Positions 16,923-25,853 of a stretch of 64,000 bases of DNA are shown here, one piece after another. The stretch comes from Sacculina carcini (lineage: Eukaryota; Arthropoda; Thecostraca; Sacculinidae): assembly GCA_916048095.2 (NCBI GenBank), contig OU696577.1, positions 5,482,940-5,546,939 of the forward strand, in the 5' to 3' direction. The notes beneath the pieces are model-generated. The model had not been told where the DNA came from. It made no database searches and was given only the letters and a program-made list of their open reading frames with translations. Each line of letters starts with the position of its first letter. Within the stretch, counting starts at the first letter, position 1. The translations under genes and the position numbers were made by a program.

Positions 16923-17083
16923 AGGTCAGGTATAGACGGCGCCACTGGTCAGGTACAGGCGGCGCTACTGGTCAAGTATAGAGGGCGCCACTTCCAGTAT
17001 AGAGGGCGCCACCGGTCAGGTATAGAGGGCGTCACTTCCAGTATAGAGGGCGCCACCGGAGAGGTATAGAGGGCGCCACCTGA
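16923..17083 (+). repeat. Minisatellite at the right tip of the Polinton
   Basis: About seven copies of a ~20-24-bp unit centred on TATAGAGGGCGCCAC, with variants ending GGTCAGG or TTCCAG. The first copies pair with bases 1-45 of the left TIR; the rest have no partner in this window because the left end is cut off. The LINE starts directly after it. Confidence 0.85.
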
Positions 17084-17170
17084 CTGTGCAAAAATGACGT
17101 CATAAGGGGGCGGGGCCTAAACCGTGCAAAAACCTGTGACGTCATAAGGGGGCGGGGCCTAAAGCGTGCA
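17084..17170 (+). promoter_or_regulatory. Two 42-bp promoter-like monomers at the LINE 5' end
   Basis: TGACGTCATAAGGGGGCGGG occurs at 17095 and again at 17137, each followed by GCCTAAA and GTGCAAAAA. Each unit has a perfect CRE (TGACGTCA) and a GC box. Tandem 5' monomers carrying promoter sites are known in some LINEs, such as mouse L1; here the role is inferred. Confidence 0.65.
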
Positions 17171-17210
17171 AAAAACCCCCTCCCCTCCCCACTTCCCCCA
17201 CTCTGTGCAA

Positions 17211-17972
17211 ATGTCACAAAGTACCCCGGTCTACTACTCTGTCGTTGTCAAGTCGCGTGGTTCTTCTCCTGTGGTCGCTGAGTCGGTGGCTCCGGCACTC
17301 GCGGATGTCCCGGTTGCAAGTTCTCGCCCGACTGCCAGCGGTGGGCTTGTTCGGCGCTGCAATTCGTCTGCTGATGCTGTGCGTGCCGCTGATTGCGTTC
17401 GCTCGGCGCTGCCCGATACTGACGTCAGTGTTCCGGCGGACTCTCCTCGGCAACCTAGGATTACGCTTGCGCATGTGCCTGTCGATATTTCAGCCGAAGA
17501 TATAGTCGCCTCCCTCAAGAGGAAAAATTCATTTCTGTCGGCTGTCTCGTCCTCTGAACTTCATCTGCTTTTCTTGACGAAACCCAAGACCTCAGGCGTT
17601 CATGCGGTATTTTCTTTGTCACCGAAATGCCGCTCTCTGATCCGCTCTATGGGAGACCGGTTGTTCGTGGGCTTGCAGTCGTGTGCGGTGTACGACCGCT
17701 TCTGGGTAGCTCGGTGCTTCCGCTGTGCTGGTCTGGGCCACAAGGCCATCCACTGTAATCACCCTGAATCTTGTGGACATTGTGCAGGTCCTCATCGGTC
17801 CTCTCAATGTGATCGTACTGGGGCAGCTAAATGCCGCAACTGTGCTCAGGCAGGACGTCCTCACTCCCACTCGTCTTTCAGCTCCTCTTGCCCTTCATTC
17901 ATCGGTGTGCGTAATTCTCTTCGCCTCCGCACTGCGACTGATGATTCTCCTGTTGCTTCTCCTCAGGCTTGA
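17211..17972 (+). CDS. LINE ORF1: gag-like RNA-binding protein with CCHC knuckles
   Basis: A 253-residue protein from ATG 17211 (MSQSTPVYY). The N-terminal third is Ser/Ala/Val-rich and probably disordered. A middle domain (about residues 85-165) is followed by three zinc-knuckle motifs: CFRCAGLGHKAIHC (C-X2-C-X4-H-X4-C), CGHCAGPHRSSQC, and a looser CRNCAQAGRPHSHSSFSSSC. Such ORF1 proteins coat LINE RNA. The frame ends at TGA 17970-17972, immediately followed by CTA, and the same frame continues open as ORF2. An in-frame GTG at 17166 is not preferred. Confidence 0.85.
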   Translation: MSQSTPVYYSVVVKSRGSSPVVAESVAPALADVPVASSRPTASGGLVRRCNSSADAVRAADCVRSALPDTDVSVPADSPRQPRITLAHVPVDISAEDIVASLKRKNSFLSAVSSSELHLLFLTKPKTSGVHAVFSLSPKCRSLIRSMGDRLFVGLQSCAVYDRFWVARCFRCAGLGHKAIHCNHPESCGHCAGPHRSSQCDRTGAAKCRNCAQAGRPHSHSSFSSSCPSFIGVRNSLRLRTATDDSPVASPQA

Positions 17973-20879
17973 CTACTTCCCCTTTCTCACCACTCCTCTC
18001 ACTCTACTGTTGCTACCCGTATTACTTTCCCTCCAACATCCCGTCCTTCTCATCTTTCCATTGGGCTTGTTAACATTCGTTCCTGCAGAAATAAAACTCT
18101 TCCGATCTGTAATTTAATCTCTTCATTCAATCTCTCTATTTTGTGTTTAACTGAAACCTGGCTTCTCGATTCTGATGTTTCTTCTTTCGCTGCAAATATT
18201 CCCTCCTCTTACAATTTCTTGCACAAATCTCGCTCACATTCTAAATCTTCTGGCGGTGGAGTTGGCTGTATATTTTCCAAGTCTTTCTCTGTTTCTCCTG
18301 TAAATGACCTGATTCCGGATTGCTCCTCATTTGAATTCCTTGCACTCTCCCTTGCTGTTCCTTCATTCTCTAAATTTTGTTTTTTGATAGTCTACCGTCA
18401 TAATCACCCTGGCTCATCTCCTCTTTTCCTTAACGAATTTTCTTACCTCATCGATGCTGTCTCCTCGCGTTTCTCCAGCGACTTCATCGTCGTAGGGGAT
18501 TTCAATTTCTGGGGTGACTCCCCATCCAATAATCCTTACTGTCAAAACTTCATTTCTCTTCTTCAGGCACTCGGTCTATCAATTTTGAATTCTTCTCCTA
18601 CTCACATATCTCGTCATTCTCTTGACCTATTTCTCTCTCCCGCTCCCGCTATCTCCTCAGACCGTCCTCCTCCTGATGTTTTCACATTGCCTTCTGATCC
18701 AAATATTTCTGACCATTGCCTCTTGATTTCTTCACTTCCTTTCTCCCGTGCTGCTTGTCCTCCACCATTCTCATATCGCAATTACAAACAGTTTGATCCT
18801 ACTAAATTTACTTTACTTTTATCTTCCTTACTTCCTCTCGACCGCTTCTACTGGCTCCCTCTCCGCGATATTTTTCCAGCCATTTCAGATGTTCTCTCAG
18901 GTATAAATGATTTTATGTTTCCTTTGGTCACTCGGTCTAAACCTCTCACTTCCTCTCCCCCTTGGTTCTCCTCTCATCTTCATTCTCTTAAACATACTCA
19001 GCGGCGTGCCGAAACTGTCTGGAGTAGAACTCGATCTTCACATGATTGGGAACTACTTTGCTCTGCCCGGTCGTCTTATGTTTCTGCATTACATATTGCC
19101 AAACAAGATTTTTACAAATCCAAACTTGCTTCCCTTTCCCGTTCTTCTAAATCTCTTTGGTCCTCTCTCAATTCTCTCTGCGGTCTCCGATCTCCTTCTA
19201 CCTCGTGTGATCTTACAGCTTCTCAGTTTGCGTCTTTTTTCTCTGCAAAAATTGATTCTGTTCTAAAGAATATCCCTCCTTTCCGATCCTCCCTCTGTCA
19301 TACTCGCACTTCCGAAAATTTCCCTTCATTTTCTTTTGTCTCGCTTCCTGACATTCTCCACCTTTTGTCTTCAATCAAGATGTCCCACTCTCCCTCGGAC
19401 TCAATAAATTTTCGAGCTATTTCTGTGTCTCTTCCTTCTCTTGTGTCTTACCTTCTCCACCTTATCAACACTTCTTTTCTGCATGGTGTTTTCTTGCCAG
19501 ACCAACATGCTATTGTTCGACCCATTATAAAAAAACCTACTCTTGATCCCGCTGCTCTCACCAATTACCGTCCTATATCTCTCCTCAGTCTTCCCTCCAA
19601 ACTCCTTGAATCCGCTATTTCATTGCAACTCTCTCCTTACATCTCTAAATTCCTTGACCCGTGTCAATCTGGTTTCCGCTCTGCTCACTCTACTGAATCT
19701 GTACTTATTTCCTTGTGTAATGATACCCTTTCACACTTCTCCTACCGTCAATCTGTCCTCTTGGTATTACTTGATCTGTCCTCGGCTTTTGATCTTGTTA
19801 GTCACCCTATTATTATTCGTGATCTTTCCTGTTTGGGTCTATCTTCTTCCGCCCTTTCTCTTCTGAAATCTTACCTCACTGATCGTACTTACTCAGTTGA
19901 CTTCAATTCCTCTACCTCTGCTCACTTCCCTCTTCGATCTGGTGTTCCCCAAGGTTCCGTCCTTGGCCCACTATTATTTAATCTTTATATGTCTTCTCTT
20001 TGCCCTGTTCTTCGAAAACATTCCATTACTTTCAAAATCTATGCCGATGACATCCAATTCCTCATTCCTGTCACTCCTGATACTCCCTCCTTTCTCTCTG
20101 ATATACTTTCTGAAATTTCCTCATGGGCCGCCTCTCGGCAGTTGTACTTGAATACTTCTAAGTCTGAGTTCATCGTCCTCCATCCACCTCGTATTTCACC
20201 TCCTCTTCTCCCATTTCCCTTCTCAACTGCTGTTCGCAATCTCGGCTCTATCTTTGTCTCTTCGCTCTCCTGCTTTGACAATATCGTTTCTGTCGCCCGC
20301 ACTTGTCGTCTTATTCTGCGCTCTCTCTACCCTATACGTCCCTATCTTGATAAAAATTCCGCCATCACTCTTGTTCATACTCTTATTTTCCCCAGGTTAG
20401 ACTACTGCAACTCGCTTTACTTTAGTGCTCCTCGTTCTCATCTCTTAATCCTTCAGCGTGTGATCAACCAATCTTGTCGATTTGTCTTTCATCCTACCTT
20501 TTCTCGCCACACGTCTCACCTACTTTTTCAACTCCAATGGCTTCCTATCATCCCACGAATTCATTTTCGCCTTTGCTGTCTCATTTACAAGCTTCTGCAT
20601 GATCCTCACCAACCTTCTTATCTTGCTAATCTTTTGTCTCCCACTGACTCACACTCCTCTCGTCGCCCTCTTCCTCTCGCTTGTCCTCGTGCATCTAATG
20701 AATCTTCCTGGTCCTCTAAATCGTTCTTCTTTTACGCCCCTCGCTTGTATAATTCTCTTCCCTCTCATATCACCCGCGCTTCTTCATTTCGGTCATTCCG
20801 CCGTCTGCTTCGCCTGTACCTTTTTGACATTTCATTTGATCCCGTCTCTCACTCTCTCTCTCCTTTCGCCTCTCTGTGA
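17973..20879 (+). CDS. LINE ORF2: endonuclease and reverse transcriptase
   Basis: The frame is the same as ORF1 and is open for 968 codons after the single TGA. The AP-type endonuclease has NIRS (about 18072), ETW (about 18155), GDFN (about 18499) and SDH (about 18707). The RT has GFRSAHSTE (about 19672), LDLSSAFD (about 19777), GVPQGS (about 19942) and YADD (about 20040), then a CR1/L2-type C-terminal region with RLDYCNSL and LQWLPI. Apart from non-ATG codons, the first methionine lies after the endonuclease domain (NDFMFPL, about 18910). A normal ATG start would lose the endonuclease, so expression probably depends on reading through the UGA or on another non-standard start. The coding strand is extremely pyrimidine-rich and the protein very rich in Ser, Leu, Phe and Pro. 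Confidence 0.88.
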   Translation, partial: LLPLSHHSSHSTVATRITFPPTSRPSHLSIGLVNIRSCRNKTLPICNLISSFNLSILCLTETWLLDSDVSSFAANIPSSYNFLHKSRSHSKSSGGGVGCIFSKSFSVSPVNDLIPDCSSFEFLALSLAVPSFSKFCFLIVYRHNHPGSSPLFLNEFSYLIDAVSSRFSSDFIVVGDFNFWGDSPSNNPYCQNFISLLQALGLSILNSSPTHISRHSLDLFLSPAPAISSDRPPPDVFTLPSDPNISDHCLLISSLPFSRAACPPPFSYRNYKQFDPTKFTLLLSSLLPLDRFYWLPLRDIFPAISDVLSGINDFMFPLVTRSKPLTSSPPWFSSHLHSLKHTQRRAETVWSRTRSSHDWELLCSARSSYVSALHIAKQDFYKSKLASLSRSSKSLWSSLNSLCGLRSPSTSCDLTASQFASFFSAKIDSVLKNIPPFRSSLCHTRTSENFPSFSFVSLPDILHLLSSIKMSHSPSDSINFRAISVSLPSLVSYLLHLINTSFLHGVFLPDQHAIVRPIIKKPTLDPAALTNYRPISLLSLPSKLLESAISLQLSPYISKFLDPCQSGFRSAHSTESVLISLCNDTLSHFSYRQSVLLVLLDLSSAFDLVSHPIIIRDLSCLGLSSSALSLLKSYLTDRTYSVDFNSSTSAHFPLRSGVPQGSVLGPLLFNLYMSSLCPVLRKHSITFKIYADDIQFLIPVTPDTPSFLSDILSEISSWAASRQLYLNTSKSEFIVLHPPRISPPLLPFPFSTAVRNLGSIFVSSLSCFDNIVSVARTCRLILRSLYPIRPYLDKNSAITLVHTLIFPRLDYCNSLYFSAPRSHLLILQRVINQSCRFVFHPTFSRHTSHLLFQLQWLPIIPRIHFRLCCLIYKLLHDPHQPSYLANLLSPTDSHSSRRPLPLACPRASNESSWSSKSFFFYAPRLYNSLPSHITRASSFRSFRRLLRLYLFDISFDPVSHSLSPFASL

Positions 20880-21253
20880 TATTGTTTGAACTATTTCTCC
20901 GTTTCATGATTGTTTCAATTCTCGTTGTCTTATTTTTCCCTGTCTTGAGCACAGTTACTGCTTCCTTTCCTTCCTTGCTGCTTTATTTATTCTATTGTGA
21001 ATGTTCTCTGTAATAATTCTCTGTCGATTTTATTGTTCGAACATACCACTTGATTTTTTGGAACTGTGCCCTTTGTGCTTGTGCTTGCTATTTACCAATT
21101 TTGGTTGTTTTGTGACTTCTCTTTCTTTTACTTGCTCATTTCTCCCATATTCTTTACAATTGTCGTTTTATCTCAATTGATGTTTTCCGTTTTTCGCGCT
21201 TGTGTTTTACCGGCGCTATAGCAAATACACGTTGTTGTTGTTGTTGTTGTTGG
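20880..21253 (+). other. LINE 3' UTR and (GTT)n tail
   Basis: T-rich untranslated region ending GGCGCTATAGCAAATACAC followed by about seven GTT units (21231-21253). The phrase GCGCTATA...AAATAC before a simple repeat also occurs at the LINE tail in 48376-48416, suggesting related 3' ends. Confidence 0.8.
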
Positions 21254-21626
21254 TCCGTTTACAGAACTTCGAATCCACCAATAAGATCACAGCGCGCTGC
21301 TTACGTCGCTGACGCCTGCGCACTCACACGCACACAAACATACACACTCACACATGCAACGATACACAAACACAAGATATAAGCCTCCGTTCACTGCTCA
21401 ACTCATCGCTACCGCCACGTCCGATTTCCATTACAAACAGTTTCAGTTTTTTAGCAGAAAAACGGTTCTCAAACCCTGCTTTCTTACATAATGATTAACT
21501 CAATAATTGAATGCAAAGCTGTACTGTACATTGAAGTGCCGCACAGTACCGTGCAAACAATGATATTAAGGCTTTCCGACACATTATAGCAATTGTATTG
21601 TGCATATTTGATGATAATTCAATTTG
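21254..21626. other. Gene-free stretch between LINE and LTR element
   Basis: Contains a short run of CA-rich sequence (about 21320-21375) and no ORF or RNA gene I can support. It was continuous with 35797 onward before the LTR element inserted. Confidence 0.6.
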
Positions 21627-21631
21627 ATAAG

Positions 21632-22308
21632 TGATTTAATCGACATTCGCATGTAATTCGTATTTATACGACGAATGATATTATCTGAAACAGAATCAAA
21701 ACATAACCAATCAAATATATAACATAACATGACGTGTAACATAACCCGGTCATGTTATGGCAATGTAACCCACAACTCAATTCAGTTGGCAACATACCAG
21801 TATTGAATATTTGAAACTTCCGTCTATAGTATAGACACAAAATGCTAATCAGTAAAGTAAACACATTAAATATGACTGCAAAGCGTACACGAAACTTACA
21901 CTGTTCAAGTTGTAGTCAATGGTTAACCGAGACACGTCATATATTCTGAACTCAATAGCAAACGCAGGTAAGACAACGACACTGGTCCAATGGACCCACA
22001 CAACACGCACGTACACACTCGAACACAATCCAATAGATACTGTCGTCAACGTCCTTCAGACGCAGACCAAAACCCCCTTTGTCACGAACTTCGGTTCAAC
22101 GGGTTCATCGACCCCGCAATGCGATGACTCATCGAACTGCGCTCACTCACACATACACAAACGAAAGTGCACTTAGCAACGCAATGGCGGATAGTGAGTG
22201 AACGAATGCCGCCATGTTTCGTGACTTGTGGTTGCGACCTTGACCATCGTATATTTTGAATTGTCGCCGCTAGAGGCGCTGCCCGGTGACCCTGACTGAT
22301 ATCTCACA
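21632..22308 (-). repeat. 3' LTR of element 1
   Basis: Begins TGTGAGATATCAGTCAGGG on the minus strand at 22308 and ends at 21632 with the CA tip. It shares most of its sequence with 35379-35791 but is longer (677 versus 413 bp). The target duplication ATAAG lies immediately outside. Confidence 0.88.
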
Positions 22309-22404
22309 TCCCTCCCCCCAGTTTTTGACTGGGAACTACATATATGTCAGGTAATCCTCCATATACGCTGGTGGTCGCCCAGCTCTACGTGGACGAGCCG
22401 GTGG

Positions 22405-23765
22405 CTATGAAGCATCTGACGGATCGGCGTCTGTCAGACTTCTGCTTGGATATGCTGTGTTCTCTACAGCGTGACGACTATCGGTCATAATATCGGTGGT
22501 TTCGGGCGTGTTTCTCGGAATTACTGCATGGCGCGTGCTACGGGTTTGCTGCGAGTGTGTGTGCTTTGCCGGGGATGTTGAGCGCGGCGGTAGCGGTTTG
22601 GTACCTCTATGTGCCGGCGGTGTCGACGGCGGTGATGACGGTGGTGTAGACGGTGCCGGCGGAGGAGACGGTGGTGACGACTCTGAAGACGGCGCCGGCG
22701 GAGGAGACGGTGGTGAAGACGGTGGCAGCGACGGAGGTGACGACGATGGCGGCGGCGACATTGACGGTGCTGCCTTGGATCGTGTCGTTGGAGTCGATGA
22801 ATGGGCGTCAAATCCTTCGATGTGTCGGAGAAACCGTCTATTGCGCAATGACAGTCGACCCGATCCGTCCACCTTGACTAGGTACTGGTCGTACGGCTTT
22901 CCTTCGACGATGACGCCTGTTCTGTCCCAACGTTTTCCTTGGGCGACGGTCTGGTTCTGCATCAGTACTCTATTACCTGGTGTTAATGGCTTCAATTGAC
23001 GTACGTGGCAGTTTAATTGATCAACCTGTCTCAGAAAACGTAGCCGAAGGGCCGACTCTTGGCGTCTCAACGCATCCCGCCACACCGGATGTACTGAACT
23101 GTTGTTGAATACATGTGTCTCGGGAGTGACAGGCAGGAGGTCTCTCAGTTGCCTGCCGAACACTATCTGAGACGGTGACATGCACGTCTCTAAATCCGTG
23201 TTTCGATATTGGAGGAGACAGGCCGCGACCGCCTCTGAATTCATGACGCCCTGAGCGTTTGTATGAGACGCTAAGAGGCGCTTCATGGACTTGACGGTCA
23301 CTTCGGCTCGTCCATTCGACTGGGGGTGGTATGCAGACGATAGGCGGTGTCTCACGCCCATCGGGTCAGAAACGACTCTGTCTCCTGCGCCGTGAATTCC
23401 GGCCCGCCGTCAGTGCTTATTTCCTCGGCTATTCCAAACGACGAGAAGTACGCAACGAGAGTGCTGATCAAACCTTTCGCACCTGGTCTGCTGATGACAA
23501 GGTGCGGCCAGCCGCTGAACCTGTCAACGACCAATAGATATCCAGTTCCACGTACGTCCGCAAAGTCAGCCGCTTTGTGTTGAAACGGTCGAGTCGGTAC
23601 ATTCGGTAGAACAGGTGGCAACCGGGACTGTGAAGGTGCCATAGTCCAGCATGTGCGACATCTGGACCTAGTCAATTCAATATCTTTGCTGAGCCCTGGC
23701 CAGAAAACGATGTCGCGCGCTCGGCTGCTCATTCTTCTGGTGCCTTGATGAGCGGAGTGCAATGC
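22405..23765 (-). pseudogene. pol: Element 1 pol: integrase part
   Basis: Fossil integrase region with a zinc-binding-like segment (CRTCW around 23665), the catalytic-core signature STDGGPEF, then YHPQSNGRAEV, and a C-terminal Ser/Pro-rich tail (about 22440-22750). It is broken. The proline tail explains the Gly/Asp-rich open frames on the opposite strand. The LINE insertion at 23766 separates it from the RT/RNase H part. Confidence 0.85.
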
Positions 23766-23923
23766 ACATAAAATGTCGTTTCTTAAAGCGTGGGAACGAC
23801 AATTCGGCTATTCATCATAAGAACGTCGTCACGTGTGCTCGGCGTGTAAGGACGTGTTTCGTGGTGCTCGTAGTGTGTCATTAAGTTTCGCTAAGCTCCA
23901 GTAGACAGTGAGCCGGTGCGGCA

Positions 23924-24730
23924 ATGGCGTATGCAGCAGAAATGATGGAGGCCATGAAAGAGTGTTTATCAAATGATGAGCTACTCAATATGATTAGGCA
24001 GAAGATTGTCGAGCCTGCTGTGAAAGCTGCAGTCGCAGAGGCAGTGCAGGCAAAAGAGCATGATATTGCGATCCTGAAAGAAGATCTGAACTCTGCACTG
24101 GACAGAATCGACAGTATTGAACAGCACTCCAGGCGAAAAAATCTTTGCATCTCAGGCCTGATGGAAGAGAAATCTGAAGATGCCAACAAGCTCCTGCAAG
24201 ATGTTGCCAAGAGAATGAAGGTGGACATATGCGCTGATGACGTGGAATCGGTACACCGAATTGGCAAACCTGTCACAGGCAAATCCAGACCACTCCTGAT
24301 CTGCTTTGAAAAACTCAGAAAGCGAAATGAGTTTTACAGGGCCCGGACATTTTTGAAGGCGGCTGCGGACGCCGCTGGAAATCGCTCTGGGCCCATATTT
24401 GTTAACGATCATTTGACGAGAAAAAACAGCAAGCTGATGTATCACTTGAGGCAAATGAGAAGAGCTGGAAAAATTCACGCGGTATGGACTGACATGGGAT
24501 TGGTGAAAATTCGAGTAACTGAATACGCCCGTGCTGTTACGGTATTATCAATGGATGATGTCCTTCGCCACACTGGACCAGCCGGAGCAATGACCGAAGA
24601 AACAGATTCTATTCAGTTGTGTCAGGCAGAACGCACGGCTGAGTGGAAAAATGTCAGCCGCAATGTTACAACCACGACAAACAAAGTGAACCGACCCAAC
24701 ACCAGATTCAGTCAATCAAACAGGCGGTAG
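23924..24730 (+). CDS. LINE ORF1 with coiled coil and L1ORF1p-like RNA-binding domain
   Basis: A 268-residue protein from ATG 23924. Residues about 25-70 form a coiled coil (ILKEDLNSALDRIDSIEQ) that leads into SRRKNLCISGL, the usual start of the RRM-like domain in this ORF1 type. SVHRIGKP near residue 108 and RPLLICFEKLRKRNEFY near 120 are typical strand-helix blocks, followed by a C-terminal segment with FVNDHLTRKNSKLMYHLRQ. It differs from the zinc-knuckle ORF1 at 17211, so this is a different LINE family. The frame looks intact. Confidence 0.85.
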   Translation: MAYAAEMMEAMKECLSNDELLNMIRQKIVEPAVKAAVAEAVQAKEHDIAILKEDLNSALDRIDSIEQHSRRKNLCISGLMEEKSEDANKLLQDVAKRMKVDICADDVESVHRIGKPVTGKSRPLLICFEKLRKRNEFYRARTFLKAAADAAGNRSGPIFVNDHLTRKNSKLMYHLRQMRRAGKIHAVWTDMGLVKIRVTEYARAVTVLSMDDVLRHTGPAGAMTEETDSIQLCQAERTAEWKNVSRNVTTTTNKVNRPNTRFSQSNRR

Positions 24731-25120
24731 TTCAACTAGCTACAACCAATATACCTCACCTCACACAGGTCACACCTGCCACACAGTGAGTGTACACACT
24801 TGCCTTGACGTCGTATTGTCGTGCGTTTGTTTACGTCCTGTAATCTTAACCTAGTTGTATTGTTGTTTACGTATTGTATGCCAATTGTCTGTATATACTT
24901 GAAAATGTGTTCTTTTTTTCGCTTCACTCACCTATTCGCCGCTGACCGGTGGAATGTTTGTGCACCCACATCGCAACTCTTGTTTTTGTTCTAACTATAC
25001 GTGAAATTTTCATTCTGTGTTTTTTATTTTTTTCTATAGACTGATATTTTCTTTTTTTTCATTGTAATTCATCCATCTATTTTTTTAATATTTATTCCTG
25101 GGCTTATTGTTTGCTTTTTT

Positions 25121-25853
25121 GTGATCATTAGTATGAATTATTTGGATGATGAGCTGGGGATAGAACTGGAGCCCGAAAGTAATTTTTTCACACAACATTT
25201 GGATCTCGGTGACAAAAAGATATATGAACAATGCACATACAAGATTCCTTCCACCATTGTGAAAAACTCATTGGAGTTGGCCATATTGCAGGTCAATATA
25301 AGATCGCTGAAGCAAAACTTTGAAAAACTCAAATACTTACTCTCCAGTTCAATAATGTTTGATATTATCCTATTATCAGAGACTTGGATTGATGACTGTT
25401 CATCTAAATTTTTCCAGATTGATGACTATGATTTAGTGACCGCTTCGCCGGAAAAAGAAAGAACGAGGGGTAAAGGATCTGCTATTTATGTGAGCAAAAA
25501 ATATAATTACATGGTCAGTGACAAGTACTCAAGTGGCACAGAGATTGCATTTCAGGCAGTTACTATTGAGCTGTTTAACCCAAATAAAAGAAATATAGTT
25601 TTTATCTCCGTTTACAGGTCTCCCTCTTATCAGTCTTGCCTTTTTATGAATTTTTTAGACACATCACATTTTGACACATTGTTTAATGATAAACTAGTAG
25701 TTATTGGCGGTGATTTTAACATTGATATCTTGGATAATTCGCAAACAGATTTTATTGATCTCATGGCTTCTAAAGGATTCTACCCAACAATCAATAAGCC
25801 GACTCGTATAACACAGACATGTTCCACTCTGATCGACAACATATTCATCAACA
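25121..25853 (+). pseudogene. LINE ORF2, endonuclease domain only
   Basis: Starts near 25121 (first ATG; 25133 also possible) after an untranslated T-rich spacer (24731-25120) with no other gene. Endonuclease motifs: VNIRS, LSETW, YRSP, GGDFNIDIL and STLIDNIF. The frame then runs into the surrounding retroelement; the SDH motif and the whole RT are absent. An in-frame stop follows at 25909, but the last residues come from the antisense of the host element. Confidence 0.85.

Larger units (their letters stand above)
15654..16965 (-). repeat. Right terminal inverted repeat of the Polinton
   Basis: Mirror image of 1-1312, with the same seven subrepeats, AT-rich block, tRNA-like motif and MARE palindrome. 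Differences from the left copy are few. The inner edge is at the GCGCATGCGC palindrome beginning at 15654. Confidence 0.95.
1..17083 (+). mobile_element. Polinton (Maverick) element, looks whole
   Basis: Large virus-like DNA transposon recognised by its full marker set: family-B DNA polymerase, FtsK/HerA-type packaging ATPase, retroviral-type integrase, adenain-like cysteine protease and a double-jelly-roll capsid protein, all between inverted terminal repeats of about 1.3 kb. About fifteen genes are open and no clear break is visible. The window begins at or inside the left repeat, so the left tip and target duplication cannot be seen. The right tip lies in a minisatellite next to a LINE. 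The near identity of the two terminal repeats suggests a young insertion. Confidence 0.95.
17084..21253 (+). mobile_element. Full-length non-LTR retrotransposon (LINE), CR1/L2-like RT
   Basis: A ~4.2-kb LINE with 5' promoter-like monomers, ORF1 with CCHC knuckles, ORF2 with apurinic-type endonuclease and reverse transcriptase, a 3' UTR and a (GTT)n tail at 21231-21253. RT motifs place it in the broad CR1/L2 group, but the gag-like ORF1 with zinc knuckles is more usual for I/Jockey-type elements, so the clade is left open. It sits against the tip minisatellite of the Polinton. Both ORFs are open apart from the single stop between them. Confidence 0.9.
23766..25853 (+). mobile_element. LINE piece inserted in element 1 pol (5' part only)
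   Basis: Plus-strand non-LTR element with an intact ORF1 and the endonuclease part of ORF2, ending abruptly where the host element's pol sequence resumes at about 25854. There is no RT, no 3' UTR and no poly(A) or simple-repeat tail. LINE insertions normally lose the 5' end, not the 3' end, so the structure is unusual. The first 158 bp are an untranslated leader. Confidence 0.8.

Noticed and set aside
18907-19266. Alternate-frame ORFs inside LINE ORF2 (also 19543-19866 and 20482-20889)
   Set aside because: They arise from the pyrimidine-rich composition and overlap clear endonuclease and RT motifs in the main frame.
22496-22999. Gly/Asp-rich plus-strand open frame
   Set aside because: It is the antisense of the Ser/Pro-rich tail of the element 1 integrase.
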